From assembly GCF_009908295.1 (NCBI RefSeq), contig NZ_JAAALO010000011.1, positions 62,001-126,000 on the forward strand: a stretch of 64,000 nt of DNA, given 5' to 3'. Below the pieces are notes generated by a model. That model had not been told where the DNA came from. It saw only the letters and a list, made by a program, of their open reading frames with translations, and searched no databases. The stretch comes from Micromonospora rubida. Its GTDB lineage: Bacteria > Actinomycetota > Actinomycetes > Mycobacteriales > Micromonosporaceae. This document shows positions 19,151-27,096 of the stretch, one piece after another. A program made the position numbers and the translations under genes. Numbering within the stretch: the stretch's first letter is position 1; every line of letters begins with the position of its first letter.

Positions 19151-19740
19151 CAGGGTTTAGTCACCTTGTCGAAGAGTTGGACCACTTCGGCGATGTAGTG
19201 TTCGACGTCGAATTGCGGGTGCGCGGTGAAGTGCAAAGATGCAGCGTCAACGACGGCGCGGGCGGCCATCGCCACGACGTGGGGGTCGAACTCGCCGAAC
19301 TCGCCATGCTGCTGTCCCGACGCCAGCAGCTGTCGCAGTGCCAGCACTCCGTCCGGAACCTCGATGTCGGAGCCGGCGTTTTCGAGGATGCGGTGTACGG
19401 CTCGGACGTGCGCGGTGTTGTCCGCGATGAAGTGCAGGTCGGACGACAGGTAGACGCGGAGCCTGTCGCGGTAGGACTCTGCGGCGGTGATGCGCTCGGT
19501 CATGTACGCCGCACCGTTGTCGTAAAGGAGGCGCACGACCGCCTCGTTGACGGCCTCCTTGGTCTTGAAGTGATACAGGACGGTTCCTTTGCTCGATGCC
19601 GCCGCCCTGGCGATGCGCTCGATCGATGCCGTGGCGTAGCCCTCGCTGTTGATCACTGAGATGGCTGCGGCGACGATGTCCTGCCGACGGGCGCGTTGCG
19701 TCCGGGTGAGGGCATCCTCCGCACCAATTTTTGACTGCAT
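19150..19740 (-). CDS. TetR-family regulator
   Basis: A 196-aa protein with a canonical N-terminal HTH (RRQDIVAAAISVINSEGYAT, RIARAAASSKGTVLYHFKTK) and a helical C-terminal domain. The start at 19740 has no ribosome binding site, but TAATCT (complement of 19747-19752) lies 6 nt upstream, typical of leaderless mRNA. A palindrome (19737-19760) covers both the -10 box and the start codon and is the obvious autoregulatory site. It is coupled to the downstream four-TM protein, which may be a transporter or membrane component under its control. Confidence 0.9.
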   Translation of the reverse strand: MQSKIGAEDALTRTQRARRQDIVAAAISVINSEGYATASIERIARAAASSKGTVLYHFKTKEAVNEAVVRLLYDNGAAYMTERITAAESYRDRLRVYLSSDLHFIADNTAHVRAVHRILENAGSDIEVPDGVLALRQLLASGQQHGEFGEFDPHVVAMAARAVVDAASLHFTAHPQFDVEHYIAEVVQLFDKVTKP

Positions 19741-19760
19741 GGTCAGAGATTAGACCATGC
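19737..19760. promoter_or_regulatory. TetR operator overlapping leaderless start
   Basis: GCATGGTC (19737-19744) and GACCATGC (19753-19760) form a perfect 8-bp palindrome with an 8-bp spacer; the spacer contains the -10 box TAATCT on the minus strand. Confidence 0.6.
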
Positions 19761-19913
19761 GGTCAGATTTTGTGAAGATCCTGCCTCGGCGAGGCCTCTG
19801 AAGCTCGTTCCGAGCTACATCCACCGAGGCTGATGCCGCGCGCATCATGATCTGCAGCCACGCGGTGGAGTCGCCTTGAGGACGGCGGGGCAGGGCTGGC
19901 CTCAGGCCGACGG

Positions 19914-21590
19914 TCAGGCGTCGGCGTAGCAGTCGACGACGGACAGGTCCAGCGGGAACCGGACCGGAGTGTCGCCGAACAGCAGGGCTGTCGCCCGCTC
20001 GCCGCTGGCGCGCACCATCTCGGCCACCGCGTCGGCCTGCGCCGCCGGGCAGTGCACGATCACCTCGTCGTGCTGAAAGAAGACCAGCTCGGCGTCGGTG
20101 CCGGCGAGCGCCGTCCGCAGGGTGGCCAGCAGGGTGGAGGCCCACTCGGCGGCGGTGGCCTGGATGACGAAGTTGCGGGTGAACCGGCCCCGGGAACGGG
20201 CCGCCCGGGCCCGGGGGCCCTGCGGGTCGGCCGCCGCGTCCGGGTCGACCCCGGCGTCGTCGCCGTCGGCGAAACCGGCCGTGCCGGGCGGGCACGTCCG
20301 GCCCAGCCAGGACCGGACCAGCCCGCCTGCCTCGCCGGTGCGGGCCGCCGCCTCGACGTACGCGAAGGCGGTCGGGTAGTTGCGCCGCAGCACCGCGAGG
20401 GCGGGGACGGCCATCCCGCCGGTCTGCCCGTACATCGCACCGAGCAGGGCTACCTTGGCCCGGGCGCGGTCGCCGCCGAAGGAGTCCCGGGCGAGGGCGG
20501 CGTAGAGGTCGCCGGCCCCGCCCGCGGCGGCGAGCCGGGCGTCGTTGGAGACCGCGGCGAGCACCCTCGGCTCGAGCTGGCCGGCGTCGGCGACGACGAG
20601 CCGCCAGCCCGGGTCGGCCACCACCGCCCGCCGGATCACCTTCGGGATCTGCAACGCGCCGCCGCCCCGGGTGGCCCAGCGGCCGGAGACCACCCCGCCG
20701 GGGACGTACTCCGGATGGAACCGGCCGCCGCGCACCCAGGCATCTCGCCAGGCCCAGCCGTGCGCCGTCCAGATCCGGTAGAGCTCCTTGTGCTCCAGCA
20801 CCAGCGGCACCGCCGGGTGGTCGACCCCGCGCAGCACCCAGGCCCGGGTGTTGGGCAGCTCCACCCCGGCCCGGGCGAACGCCTTGAGCAGCTCGGCCGG
20901 GGAGTCGGCGTGCACCCGGCGCAGCCCGAACGCCGCGGCGATCCCGGCCGCCAACTCGGCCAGCCTGCGGGGCGGGCCGCCGACCGGGGACGGCTCGCCG
21001 AGCAGCTCGGTGAGAAGCTCGTCGTGCACCTCGGCACGCCAGGGCAGCCCGACCGCGCCCATCTCGCCCGCGATCAGGGCGCCGGCCGACTCGGCGGCCA
21101 CCAGTAGGCGGAACCGGCCGGGGTGCTCGGTGGCGGCGGTCCGGGCGAGCTGGTCGGCGTACACCCGGGTCAGGGCCTCGACGCCCGGGCCTGGCGGGCC
21201 GGGCAGCGCGTCGAAGAGCGCGCCCTGCCCGTGGCCCGGCGGCTCGGCCGCGCGGGGCGGCGGGTCCGGCGGCACCGGCGCGCCGGTCAGCCGGGCCCAG
21301 GCGGCGGCGAACGAGCGGGGCTCGCCCCAGCGGCCGGCGTGCCCGAGCAACAGCGACTCGGTCAGCTCGACGTCGTGGCAGCGGTCGAGCCGGACCCCGG
21401 CGCGCAGCAACACCGGGTAGACGGCCGCGCCGCAGGCCCAGACCCAGCGCGGATGCTCCGCGGCCTCCCGGGTGGCCACGGCGGCGGCGAGGTCGGCCAC
21501 CGAATCGGCCGGGGCCGTGGGCCGACCGACGGGGTCGAGGGGTTGCAGCACTCCCCCGCCCCGGTCGTCCGACACCACCGCGACCAGCAC
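19914..21590 (-). CDS. Family A DNA polymerase-like protein (bifunctional 3'-5' exonuclease/polymerase type)
   Basis: 558 aa, shorter than PolA (about 900) because it lacks the 5'-nuclease domain. The N-terminal about 190 residues resemble a degenerate exonuclease domain. The polymerase domain is recognisable: motif A as VVADAGQLEPRVLA (canonical DYSQIELR), the O-helix RARAKVALLGAMYGQTGG (canonical RxxxKxxxFGxxYG) and motif C FQHDEVIVH. The second catalytic Asp/Glu pair is thus kept, but Tyr in motif A and Phe in motif B are changed. GTG 21590 is chosen; CAGAAT seven bases upstream may be its -10. It is probably an accessory repair polymerase beside a housekeeping PolA elsewhere. Confidence 0.82.
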   Translation of the reverse strand: MLVAVVSDDRGGGVLQPLDPVGRPTAPADSVADLAAAVATREAAEHPRWVWACGAAVYPVLLRAGVRLDRCHDVELTESLLLGHAGRWGEPRSFAAAWARLTGAPVPPDPPPRAAEPPGHGQGALFDALPGPPGPGVEALTRVYADQLARTAATEHPGRFRLLVAAESAGALIAGEMGAVGLPWRAEVHDELLTELLGEPSPVGGPPRRLAELAAGIAAAFGLRRVHADSPAELLKAFARAGVELPNTRAWVLRGVDHPAVPLVLEHKELYRIWTAHGWAWRDAWVRGGRFHPEYVPGGVVSGRWATRGGGALQIPKVIRRAVVADPGWRLVVADAGQLEPRVLAAVSNDARLAAAGGAGDLYAALARDSFGGDRARAKVALLGAMYGQTGGMAVPALAVLRRNYPTAFAYVEAAARTGEAGGLVRSWLGRTCPPGTAGFADGDDAGVDPDAAADPQGPRARAARSRGRFTRNFVIQATAAEWASTLLATLRTALAGTDAELVFFQHDEVIVHCPAAQADAVAEMVRASGERATALLFGDTPVRFPLDLSVVDCYADA

Positions 21591-21704
21591 GGACGTGATT
21601 CTGCCTCGCCCCTACGACATTCCCCCCACCCCACCCACCCGCCCGCCGCGCCGGGCCGGGCCCGACGCCGCCGACGCCCCCGACGCCGCCGGCCGGCCCG
21701 CGCT

Positions 21705-21754
21705 TTCACGGAAAGAGTGGCCATTCCGTATCGAATGGCCACTCTTTCCGTGAA
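21705..21754. repeat. 22-bp perfect palindromic hairpin, family copy 1
   Basis: Arms 21705-21726 and 21733-21754 are perfectly complementary (TTCACGGAAAGAGTGG... and its complement) with loop CGTATC. It lies 50 nt downstream of the permease stop at 21804, after a C-rich tract in mRNA sense. A second family member lies at 61733-61790. It is probably a strong terminator or mRNA 3'-end stabiliser. Confidence 0.85.
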
Positions 21755-21770
21755 TTTGCGCGCGCAGAGC

Positions 21771-21803
21771 GGGGTGGGGGTAGGTGGGGGTGGGGGTGGG
21801 GGG
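21771..21803 (-). promoter_or_regulatory. C-rich, G-poor 3' tract after the permease stop (possible Rho entry site or G4)
   Basis: On the plus strand this is a run of G4-G6 blocks separated by T or TAG; in the permease mRNA it is CCCCCCACCCCCACC-like, directly after the UAA. C-rich, G-poor RNA is the classic Rho-loading context, and the DNA could also form a G-quadruplex. Confidence 0.4.
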
Positions 21804-22763
21804 TTATTTGCCTACGCCGGCGGTTAGGCCGGACTGCACCTGTCGTTGGAACACGATGTACACGATGAGCACCGGGAGCATCGCCATGGTCACCCCGGCG
21901 AACAAGCCGGACCAGTCGGACTTGTAGCCCTGGTTGACCGACAGCTCGATCAGGCCCTGCGAGATCACCTGGTTCTTCGGCTCTCCCGCCACCGACTGCA
22001 TCAGCAGCGTCGGCAGGTACCACTGGTTCCACTGGCCCAGCACGTTGAAGATGCCGATGCTGATCAGGCCGGGCTTGGACATCGGCAGCATGACGCTGAA
22101 GAACAGCCGGCTGTGCGAGGCTCCGTCCACCATCGCCGCCTCGGCGATCGAGTTCGGCAGCGTCCGGAAGAACGAGTGCATGAAGAAGACCGTGAACGAC
22201 AGCGACCAGGCCACGTACACGAAGATCAGCATGAGGTGCTTGTTCGGGCCCAGCAGCGGGAAGGCGAGCCCCGTGTTGTAGACGCCCTTGAACAGCGGCA
22301 CCGCGGCGAGGTAGATCGGCAGCGTCAGGCCCGACAGGAACATGTAGTAGATCAGCCGGTTGCCGGGGAACTCGTAGCGGGACAGCACGTACGCGGCCAT
22401 CGAGCCGAGCAGCATGGTCAGGAAGACGCTGCCGACCAGCACCAGCAGCGTGTTCAGGAAGAACGCCCCGAGGTGCCCCTCCCCCCAGGCCCGGGTGAAG
22501 TTGTCCCAGTGCAGCTTGTCGGGGATCAGCGACAGCGGCTTGCGGATGACCTCGGAGTCGTCCTTGAACGCCGACATCACCACCCACAGCAGCGGGTAGA
22601 TCACCATGACGGCCCAGACCACCAGGAACACGTGCGAGAAGCCGTTGAAGAAGCGGCCGCCCAGCTCGCGGCTGCGGCCGAGGAGCCCGTCCGGCGCGGG
22701 GGTCGGCGGGGTGCGCCGCTCGGGGCGGGTCCGGTCACCGGACGGGTGGATCACCGTGCTCAT
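21804..22763 (-). CDS. Sugar ABC transporter permease, MalG/NgcG type
   Basis: A 319-aa inner-membrane protein with six TM helices (first at about 45-67) and the EAA loop EAAMVDGASHSRLFFSVMLP that docks on the ATPase. The C-terminal VQSGLTAG is typical of MalG-like subunits. The ATG at 22763 follows GAGGAGG, 12 nt after the stop of the partner permease. It is the last gene of the five-gene operon. The operon has no ATPase gene, as is usual for actinomycete sugar importers that share a multitask ATPase (MsiK). It is paralogous to 32408-33322. Confidence 0.93.
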   Translation of the reverse strand: MSTVIHPSGDRTRPERRTPPTPAPDGLLGRSRELGGRFFNGFSHVFLVVWAVMVIYPLLWVVMSAFKDDSEVIRKPLSLIPDKLHWDNFTRAWGEGHLGAFFLNTLLVLVGSVFLTMLLGSMAAYVLSRYEFPGNRLIYYMFLSGLTLPIYLAAVPLFKGVYNTGLAFPLLGPNKHLMLIFVYVAWSLSFTVFFMHSFFRTLPNSIAEAAMVDGASHSRLFFSVMLPMSKPGLISIGIFNVLGQWNQWYLPTLLMQSVAGEPKNQVISQGLIELSVNQGYKSDWSGLFAGVTMAMLPVLIVYIVFQRQVQSGLTAGVGK

Positions 22764-22775
22764 CGTCCAGCCTCC

Positions 22776-23726
22776 TCAGTACTCGATCCGCTCACGGCGG
22801 GTGATCCGGAGCTGGAGCGCGGCCAGCAGGATCGTGAAGATGGCCAGCGACACACCCATCGCGCAGGCGTAGCCGAACTGACCCTTCTGGAACGCGGTGA
22901 AGTTGAGCACCGACGCGAAGATCTCGCTGGCGTGGTTGGGCCCGCCCTGGCTGGGCGTCATGACGAAGACCAGGGCGTACATGTCCAGCGCGATGAATCC
23001 CAGGTAGACCCAGGCCACGGAGATGGTGTCCCGCAGCAGCGGCAGGGTGATCCGGAAGAACGTGTGGAACCGGCTCGCGCCGTCGAGGATGGCCGCCTCG
23101 TAGATGTCCTTCGGGATCGACTGCATCGCCGCGGAGAAGAGCACCATGTAGAAGCCGGCGCCGCTCCACACCGCGATCAGCAGCAGCCACCAGAGCACCG
23201 CGGGCACGCCGAGGAAGGGCTCGGGGTCGGCGGTGAAGGCGATCGGGTTGTCAGCGTCCACCAGCCCGATCTTCATCAGCAGGCCGTTGACCAGGCCCTG
23301 ACCGTCGGACCGGTAGATCTGCTGCCACATCACGGCGATGACCACGAGTGACAGGACCTGCGGGAAGAAGAAGATGACCTTGTAGAATCCGGAGCCGAAG
23401 ATGCCCCGGATGCCGGCCCTGTCCTCGCGTCCGCCCACGTTGAGCAGGAACGCGAGGAACAGGGCCAGCGCGATCGTGAACAGCGGCACGGTCACCAGGA
23501 AGAACACGTTGTGCCAGAACGCCTTCCTGATCAGCTCGTCGGAGAACAGCCGGATGTAGTTGTCCAGCCCGACGAAGTCCTGCTTGTCGGAGTAGCCTCC
23601 CCAACTGGTCAGCGAGTATCCGGCTGCCTGGGCGAAGGGCCACACCACGTAGAAGAGGTACAGCGCGACGGGGAGGGCAAGGAAGCCCGTGACGAAGCGC
23701 GCGACACCGTGCCGCATTCCACTCAC
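22776..23726 (-). CDS. Sugar ABC transporter permease, MalF/NgcF type
   Basis: A 316-aa permease with six TM helices and the EAA loop EAAILDGASRFHTFFRITLP. GTG 23726 is taken; ATG 23717 three codons later is possible. It lies 33 nt after the binding-protein gene and 12 nt before the second permease, clearly co-transcribed. With its partner it forms the translocation pore for the sugar delivered by the NgcE-type lipoprotein. It is paralogous to the permease at 33319-34227. Confidence 0.93.
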   Translation of the reverse strand: MSGMRHGVARFVTGFLALPVALYLFYVVWPFAQAAGYSLTSWGGYSDKQDFVGLDNYIRLFSDELIRKAFWHNVFFLVTVPLFTIALALFLAFLLNVGGREDRAGIRGIFGSGFYKVIFFFPQVLSLVVIAVMWQQIYRSDGQGLVNGLLMKIGLVDADNPIAFTADPEPFLGVPAVLWWLLLIAVWSGAGFYMVLFSAAMQSIPKDIYEAAILDGASRFHTFFRITLPLLRDTISVAWVYLGFIALDMYALVFVMTPSQGGPNHASEIFASVLNFTAFQKGQFGYACAMGVSLAIFTILLAALQLRITRRERIEY

Positions 23727-23759
23727 TCTCTCGTTCGGATCAGTGGTCCGTGACCGCCA

Positions 23760-25172
23760 TCAGGCGCGGGTCTGCTTCTTGATCGACGAGTCCTTGGCGA
23801 CCTTGTCGGCGGCCGCCTGCATCTTGTCGACGAACTGCTGCGCGCTGAGCCGGCCGGCCATCAGCTCCTCGGAGAGGTTCTGGCTCTCCTTGTCCAGGTC
23901 GGCGTAGAAGTCCTGGAACTTGACCTTGATCAGGTCCTTGGGCGCGTTCTTCATCAGCTCGTTGGCGGTGGCCAGCGCCGAGTCCTGCACCCCGTCGCCG
24001 GAGCCCTTGGTGGAAGCGAGCGACTTGGTCAGCTCCGCGAACTTGGTGGAGCCGGACTTGGACAGCACGGCCCGCAGGAACTCCTTCGCCGCCGCCTTGT
24101 TCGGGGCCTTGCTCGGCACCACCAGGCCCTCGCCGGCACCGGCGAAGACGTCCTTGGGCGCCTTGTCGGCGGCGCCCAGGCTCCAGTAGTCGGACACCTT
24201 CATCTCGAAGCCCGGCGGGATGGTCGCCGCCATCTCGTTCTTCAGCCAGGTGCCGACCTGGATGAACGCCGCCTTGCCGTCGAGCCACGCCTGCTGCGAC
24301 TGGGTGTGGTCGAGGTTGCCCGGCAGGAGCAGCTTGTCCTTGACCAGCTTCTCCCACGCCTGCAGGGCCGGCAGCACCCCGTCTGCCTTCCAGGCGTTCT
24401 CCTTGAGGTTGTCGATGTCGATGACGACCTGCCGGCCGGCGGACTTCCAGATCGTCGCCATCAGCGCCCAGCGTGGGTAGTAGCCGTGCTTGGCGTCGTG
24501 CACGTACGGGGCGATGCCCTTGGCCTTGATCTTCGGAGCGAGGGCGAAGAACTCGTCGAACGTCTTCGGCGGCTCCCAACCCTCCTTGGTGAACAGCGCG
24601 CCGTTGTACCAGTTGCCCCAGACGGTGTAGGCGACGTTCACCACGTAGAACTTGCCCTGGAAGGTGCCGTCGTCGACGGTGCCCGGCAGCAGCGAGTCGG
24701 CCACGGTGCCCTCGCCGTCCCAGGCCGCGGCGGTGAGCAGGTCGTCCAGCGGCTCGATCGCGCCCTCGTTGACCAGGGTGCTGATGTCCATCATGTCCGC
24801 GCCCGAGTTCATCACGAGGTCGCTCGGCTGCGTCGCCATCTTCGGCTGTTCTTCGGTCTTGATCTTCTGGGTGGAGCTCATGTTGACCGTGACGCCGGCG
24901 TGCTTGGCGTTGAAGACGACCTTGTCTTCCTTGGCCCACTGGTCGCCCAGCCCGCCGTTGAAGACGACCACCTTGACGGCGCTGCCGTCCTTCACGCCGA
25001 ACGGGTTGTCCTTGCTCTTGGCGGACCCGGAGTCGTCGGACTTGCTCGGCTCGCTGCCGGCGCAGGCGCTGAGCAGACCGGCGGCGGGGGTGACGAGCAG
25101 GCCCGCGGCGGCGGCGCGGCGCAGCAGGGTCCGGCGATTCAGGTCGGCCGGGTGCTCGGGGGTAACCGACAT
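23760..25172 (-). CDS. ngcE: NgcE-type N-acetylglucosamine/chitobiose-binding lipoprotein (copy 1)
   Basis: A 470-aa extracellular solute-binding protein. The N-terminus has a twin-arginine motif (NRRTLLRR), a hydrophobic stretch and a lipobox (LLSAC, lipidated Cys37), so it is a Tat-exported lipoprotein. The body (NPFGVKDGSAVKVVVFNGG, PKTFDEFFALAPKIKAKGIA) and the C-terminal DSSIKK match the NgcE family that binds GlcNAc and diacetylchitobiose in Streptomyces; the substrate here is inferred. ATG 25172 follows AAGGAGAG. The neighbouring SIS protein, RpiR regulator and GlcNAc-type kinase support an amino-sugar role. Confidence 0.85.
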   Translation of the reverse strand: MSVTPEHPADLNRRTLLRRAAAAGLLVTPAAGLLSACAGSEPSKSDDSGSAKSKDNPFGVKDGSAVKVVVFNGGLGDQWAKEDKVVFNAKHAGVTVNMSSTQKIKTEEQPKMATQPSDLVMNSGADMMDISTLVNEGAIEPLDDLLTAAAWDGEGTVADSLLPGTVDDGTFQGKFYVVNVAYTVWGNWYNGALFTKEGWEPPKTFDEFFALAPKIKAKGIAPYVHDAKHGYYPRWALMATIWKSAGRQVVIDIDNLKENAWKADGVLPALQAWEKLVKDKLLLPGNLDHTQSQQAWLDGKAAFIQVGTWLKNEMAATIPPGFEMKVSDYWSLGAADKAPKDVFAGAGEGLVVPSKAPNKAAAKEFLRAVLSKSGSTKFAELTKSLASTKGSGDGVQDSALATANELMKNAPKDLIKVKFQDFYADLDKESQNLSEELMAGRLSAQQFVDKMQAAADKVAKDSSIKKQTRA

Positions 25173-25197
25173 CGTTGTCTCTCCTTGTGGTGTCGAA

Positions 25198-25947
25198 TCA
25201 GGCGGTTCGCCGGAGACGCCCGGCGTACCGCGACTCAAGGGCGAGGTTGTGCTCGTCCCCACCGGGGACGTTGGCGGAGAGGTAGATAGGGGGTACCTCT
25301 CCGGCCTGGTGGAACCGTCGTACGACCTCGGCGGTCAGCAGCTGCGCCAGCAGCGCGGCGGTGACCGAGGAGACCGCACAGACCGCGCCGCCGCCCTCGA
25401 GCGGCAGCAGTGCGTCGCCGTACGGCGCGCCGTTGTCCAGCACGACGTCGGCGAGGTCGGCGAGCCGGTGCCCCGACGGGTGCCGAGGGGCGACCCGCGC
25501 GGTGTGCTCGACGGAGGTGACCGCGATCAGCGGATGGCCGTTGTCCCTGACCAGCGTCGCCAGCTCGACCACCGAGCCGTTGATGCCGGACTGGGACGCG
25601 ACCAGGAAGACGTCCCGCGGGTGCGGGGCGGCCAGGGCGTAGAGCTGGTGGGCGACGGCCGGGTCGCGTTCCAGCAACGGATCGGCGAGCACGTCGCGGG
25701 AGGCGTCGCCGTGCAGCACCAGGTCGTGCAGGGTGATCCGGTTGGTCGGGACCAGCCCGCCGGCCCGGGCCACCAGCTCGGCGGCGAACACCTCGGAGTG
25801 GCCGGCGCCGAACGCCTGGAGCACCCCGCCGGCGCGCAGGCTGGCGGCGATCAGGTCGGCGGCCCGGCCGACCGCCTCGGTCTGCGAGTCGACGAGCCGG
25901 TCGAGTACGGGGCGGACGGCGGCGGCGTACCCCTGTGCGCTGATCAT
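25198..25947 (-). CDS. SIS-domain sugar isomerase-like protein
   Basis: A 249-aa protein with one SIS domain: phosphosugar-binding loop AFGAGHSEVFAAELVARAGG and a serine-containing strand VFLVASQSGINGSVVEL. SIS proteins bind or isomerise sugar phosphates such as GlcN-6-P or MurNAc-6-P. The ATG at 25947 overlaps the RpiR stop by four bases (ATGA), and the gene ends 25 nt before the binding-protein start, so it belongs to the uptake operon. It probably handles the phosphosugar made by the divergent kinase, for instance as isomerase, etherase-like enzyme or effector-binding protein. Confidence 0.85.
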   Translation of the reverse strand: MISAQGYAAAVRPVLDRLVDSQTEAVGRAADLIAASLRAGGVLQAFGAGHSEVFAAELVARAGGLVPTNRITLHDLVLHGDASRDVLADPLLERDPAVAHQLYALAAPHPRDVFLVASQSGINGSVVELATLVRDNGHPLIAVTSVEHTARVAPRHPSGHRLADLADVVLDNGAPYGDALLPLEGGGAVCAVSSVTAALLAQLLTAEVVRRFHQAGEVPPIYLSANVPGGDEHNLALESRYAGRLRRTA

Positions 25948-26900
25948 GCGGCTGCACCCTTCGCGGCCTTGTGCCCGTCGACGGCCTGGGCGGTGCGCCG
26001 GAAGGCCGCGTGGGCGCGGGCGTGGGTGCGCTGCGCCACCGCGATGTAGAGCAGGTCGAGCACGACGAGCTGCGGGTGCCGGGCGGACAGCGCGTCCGGC
26101 CGGAAGGTGGTGGCCTGGCTGGCGGTGAGCAGCACGATGTCCGCCAGTTCGGCCAGCGGGGAGCGGGGGAAGCCGGTGAGAGCGACGGTGGTCGTGCCCC
26201 GGCTGCCCGCCTCGGCGAGCATCTCGATGGTCTCCCGGGTCTGCCCGGTGTGCGAGATGCCCAGTGCCACGTCGCCGGGGCCCAGCAGTGCGGCGCTGGC
26301 CAGCCCCTCGTGCACGTCGCTCCAGGCCCAGGCGGCCACCCCGATGCGGTGCAGGCTGAACTGCATCTCCGCGCCGACCAGGGCGCTGCCGGAGGCGCCG
26401 AAGATGTTGACCCGGCTGGCGCCGGCGATGGCCACCGCCGCCCGCTCGACCTCGGTCAGGTCGAGCAGCGCCGCGGTGTCGTGCATGGCCCGGGTGTCGG
26501 CCGCCATGATCTGGCCGAGCACCCGCTCCAGGGGGTCGCCGGGCTGGATCTCCCGACCGATGTCGACGGTCCAGCCGGCGGAGCGGGCCCGGCCGGTCTC
26601 GGCGGCGATGCCGAGCCGCAGGTCCGCGTACCCCTCGAAGCCCATCGCCCGGCAGAACCGGGTGATGGTGGCCGGTGAGGTGCCGCTGCGCTCGGCCAGC
26701 TCGACGATGGTGGCTCGGGCCGCGGACTCCGGGTCGCTGAGCACGTGCTCGGCGACCCGGCGCAGGGCGCCGGTCAGCTCACCCGCGCCGGCCCGGACCC
26801 GGGCGAGCACGCCGTCGGTGGGGAGCGAGCCCCGCCGGTCGGCCGTGTCGGCGTCGACCACGGCGGCCCCCTCGGGGGTCTCCAACTCGTGATCCACCAT
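25944..26900 (-). CDS. RpiR-family transcriptional regulator of amino-sugar uptake
   Basis: A 318-aa regulator: N-terminal HTH_6 domain (RRVAEHVLSDPESAARATIV, GTSPATITRFCRAMGF) and C-terminal SIS domain (VNIFGASGSALVGAEMQFSL, ISHTGQTRET) that senses a sugar phosphate, probably GlcNAc-6-P or MurNAc-6-P. It is the first gene of the five-gene operon. An imperfect palindrome (26931-26953) overlaps the probable promoter (-35 TTGACA, complement of 26965-26970), implying feedback control of its own operon and possibly the divergent kinase gene. Confidence 0.9.
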   Translation of the reverse strand: MVDHELETPEGAAVVDADTADRRGSLPTDGVLARVRAGAGELTGALRRVAEHVLSDPESAARATIVELAERSGTSPATITRFCRAMGFEGYADLRLGIAAETGRARSAGWTVDIGREIQPGDPLERVLGQIMAADTRAMHDTAALLDLTEVERAAVAIAGASRVNIFGASGSALVGAEMQFSLHRIGVAAWAWSDVHEGLASAALLGPGDVALGISHTGQTRETIEMLAEAGSRGTTTVALTGFPRSPLAELADIVLLTASQATTFRPDALSARHPQLVVLDLLYIAVAQRTHARAHAAFRRTAQAVDGHKAAKGAAA

Positions 26901-26930
26901 GCGACGCCTTTCGGAAAAGATTCTTAACTG

Positions 26931-26953
26931 TTAGTGGTAAAATTTCTTACTAA
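26931..26953. promoter_or_regulatory. AT-rich palindrome, probable RpiR operator
   Basis: The 23-bp sequence begins TTAGT, ends ACTAA and has an AAATTT-like centre; arms of 5 bp plus inner matches. It is strikingly AT-rich for this genome and lies downstream of a consensus -35 (TTGACA on the minus strand, complement of 26965-26970) of the RpiR operon. Confidence 0.55.
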
Positions 26954-27096
26954 AGGCCCCCCGGTGTCAAGGCCGTGGGCGAAGTTTTCAAACCGTTACC
27001 TGGACCGCGGCCATCGACCGGGCCCGGGGTCTTGCCTCCGGCAGCCGGGCCGACCAGCATGAATCCGCCCGCACCACAGTCCAGGGAGGATCAACG

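Noticed and set aside
21362..21753. Short frames over the palindromes (MAIRYGMATLSVK-like) at 21.7 kb and the similar one at 61.75 kb
   Set aside because: They exist only because the palindrome happens to be open; there is no ribosome binding site and the similarity comes from the repeat itself.
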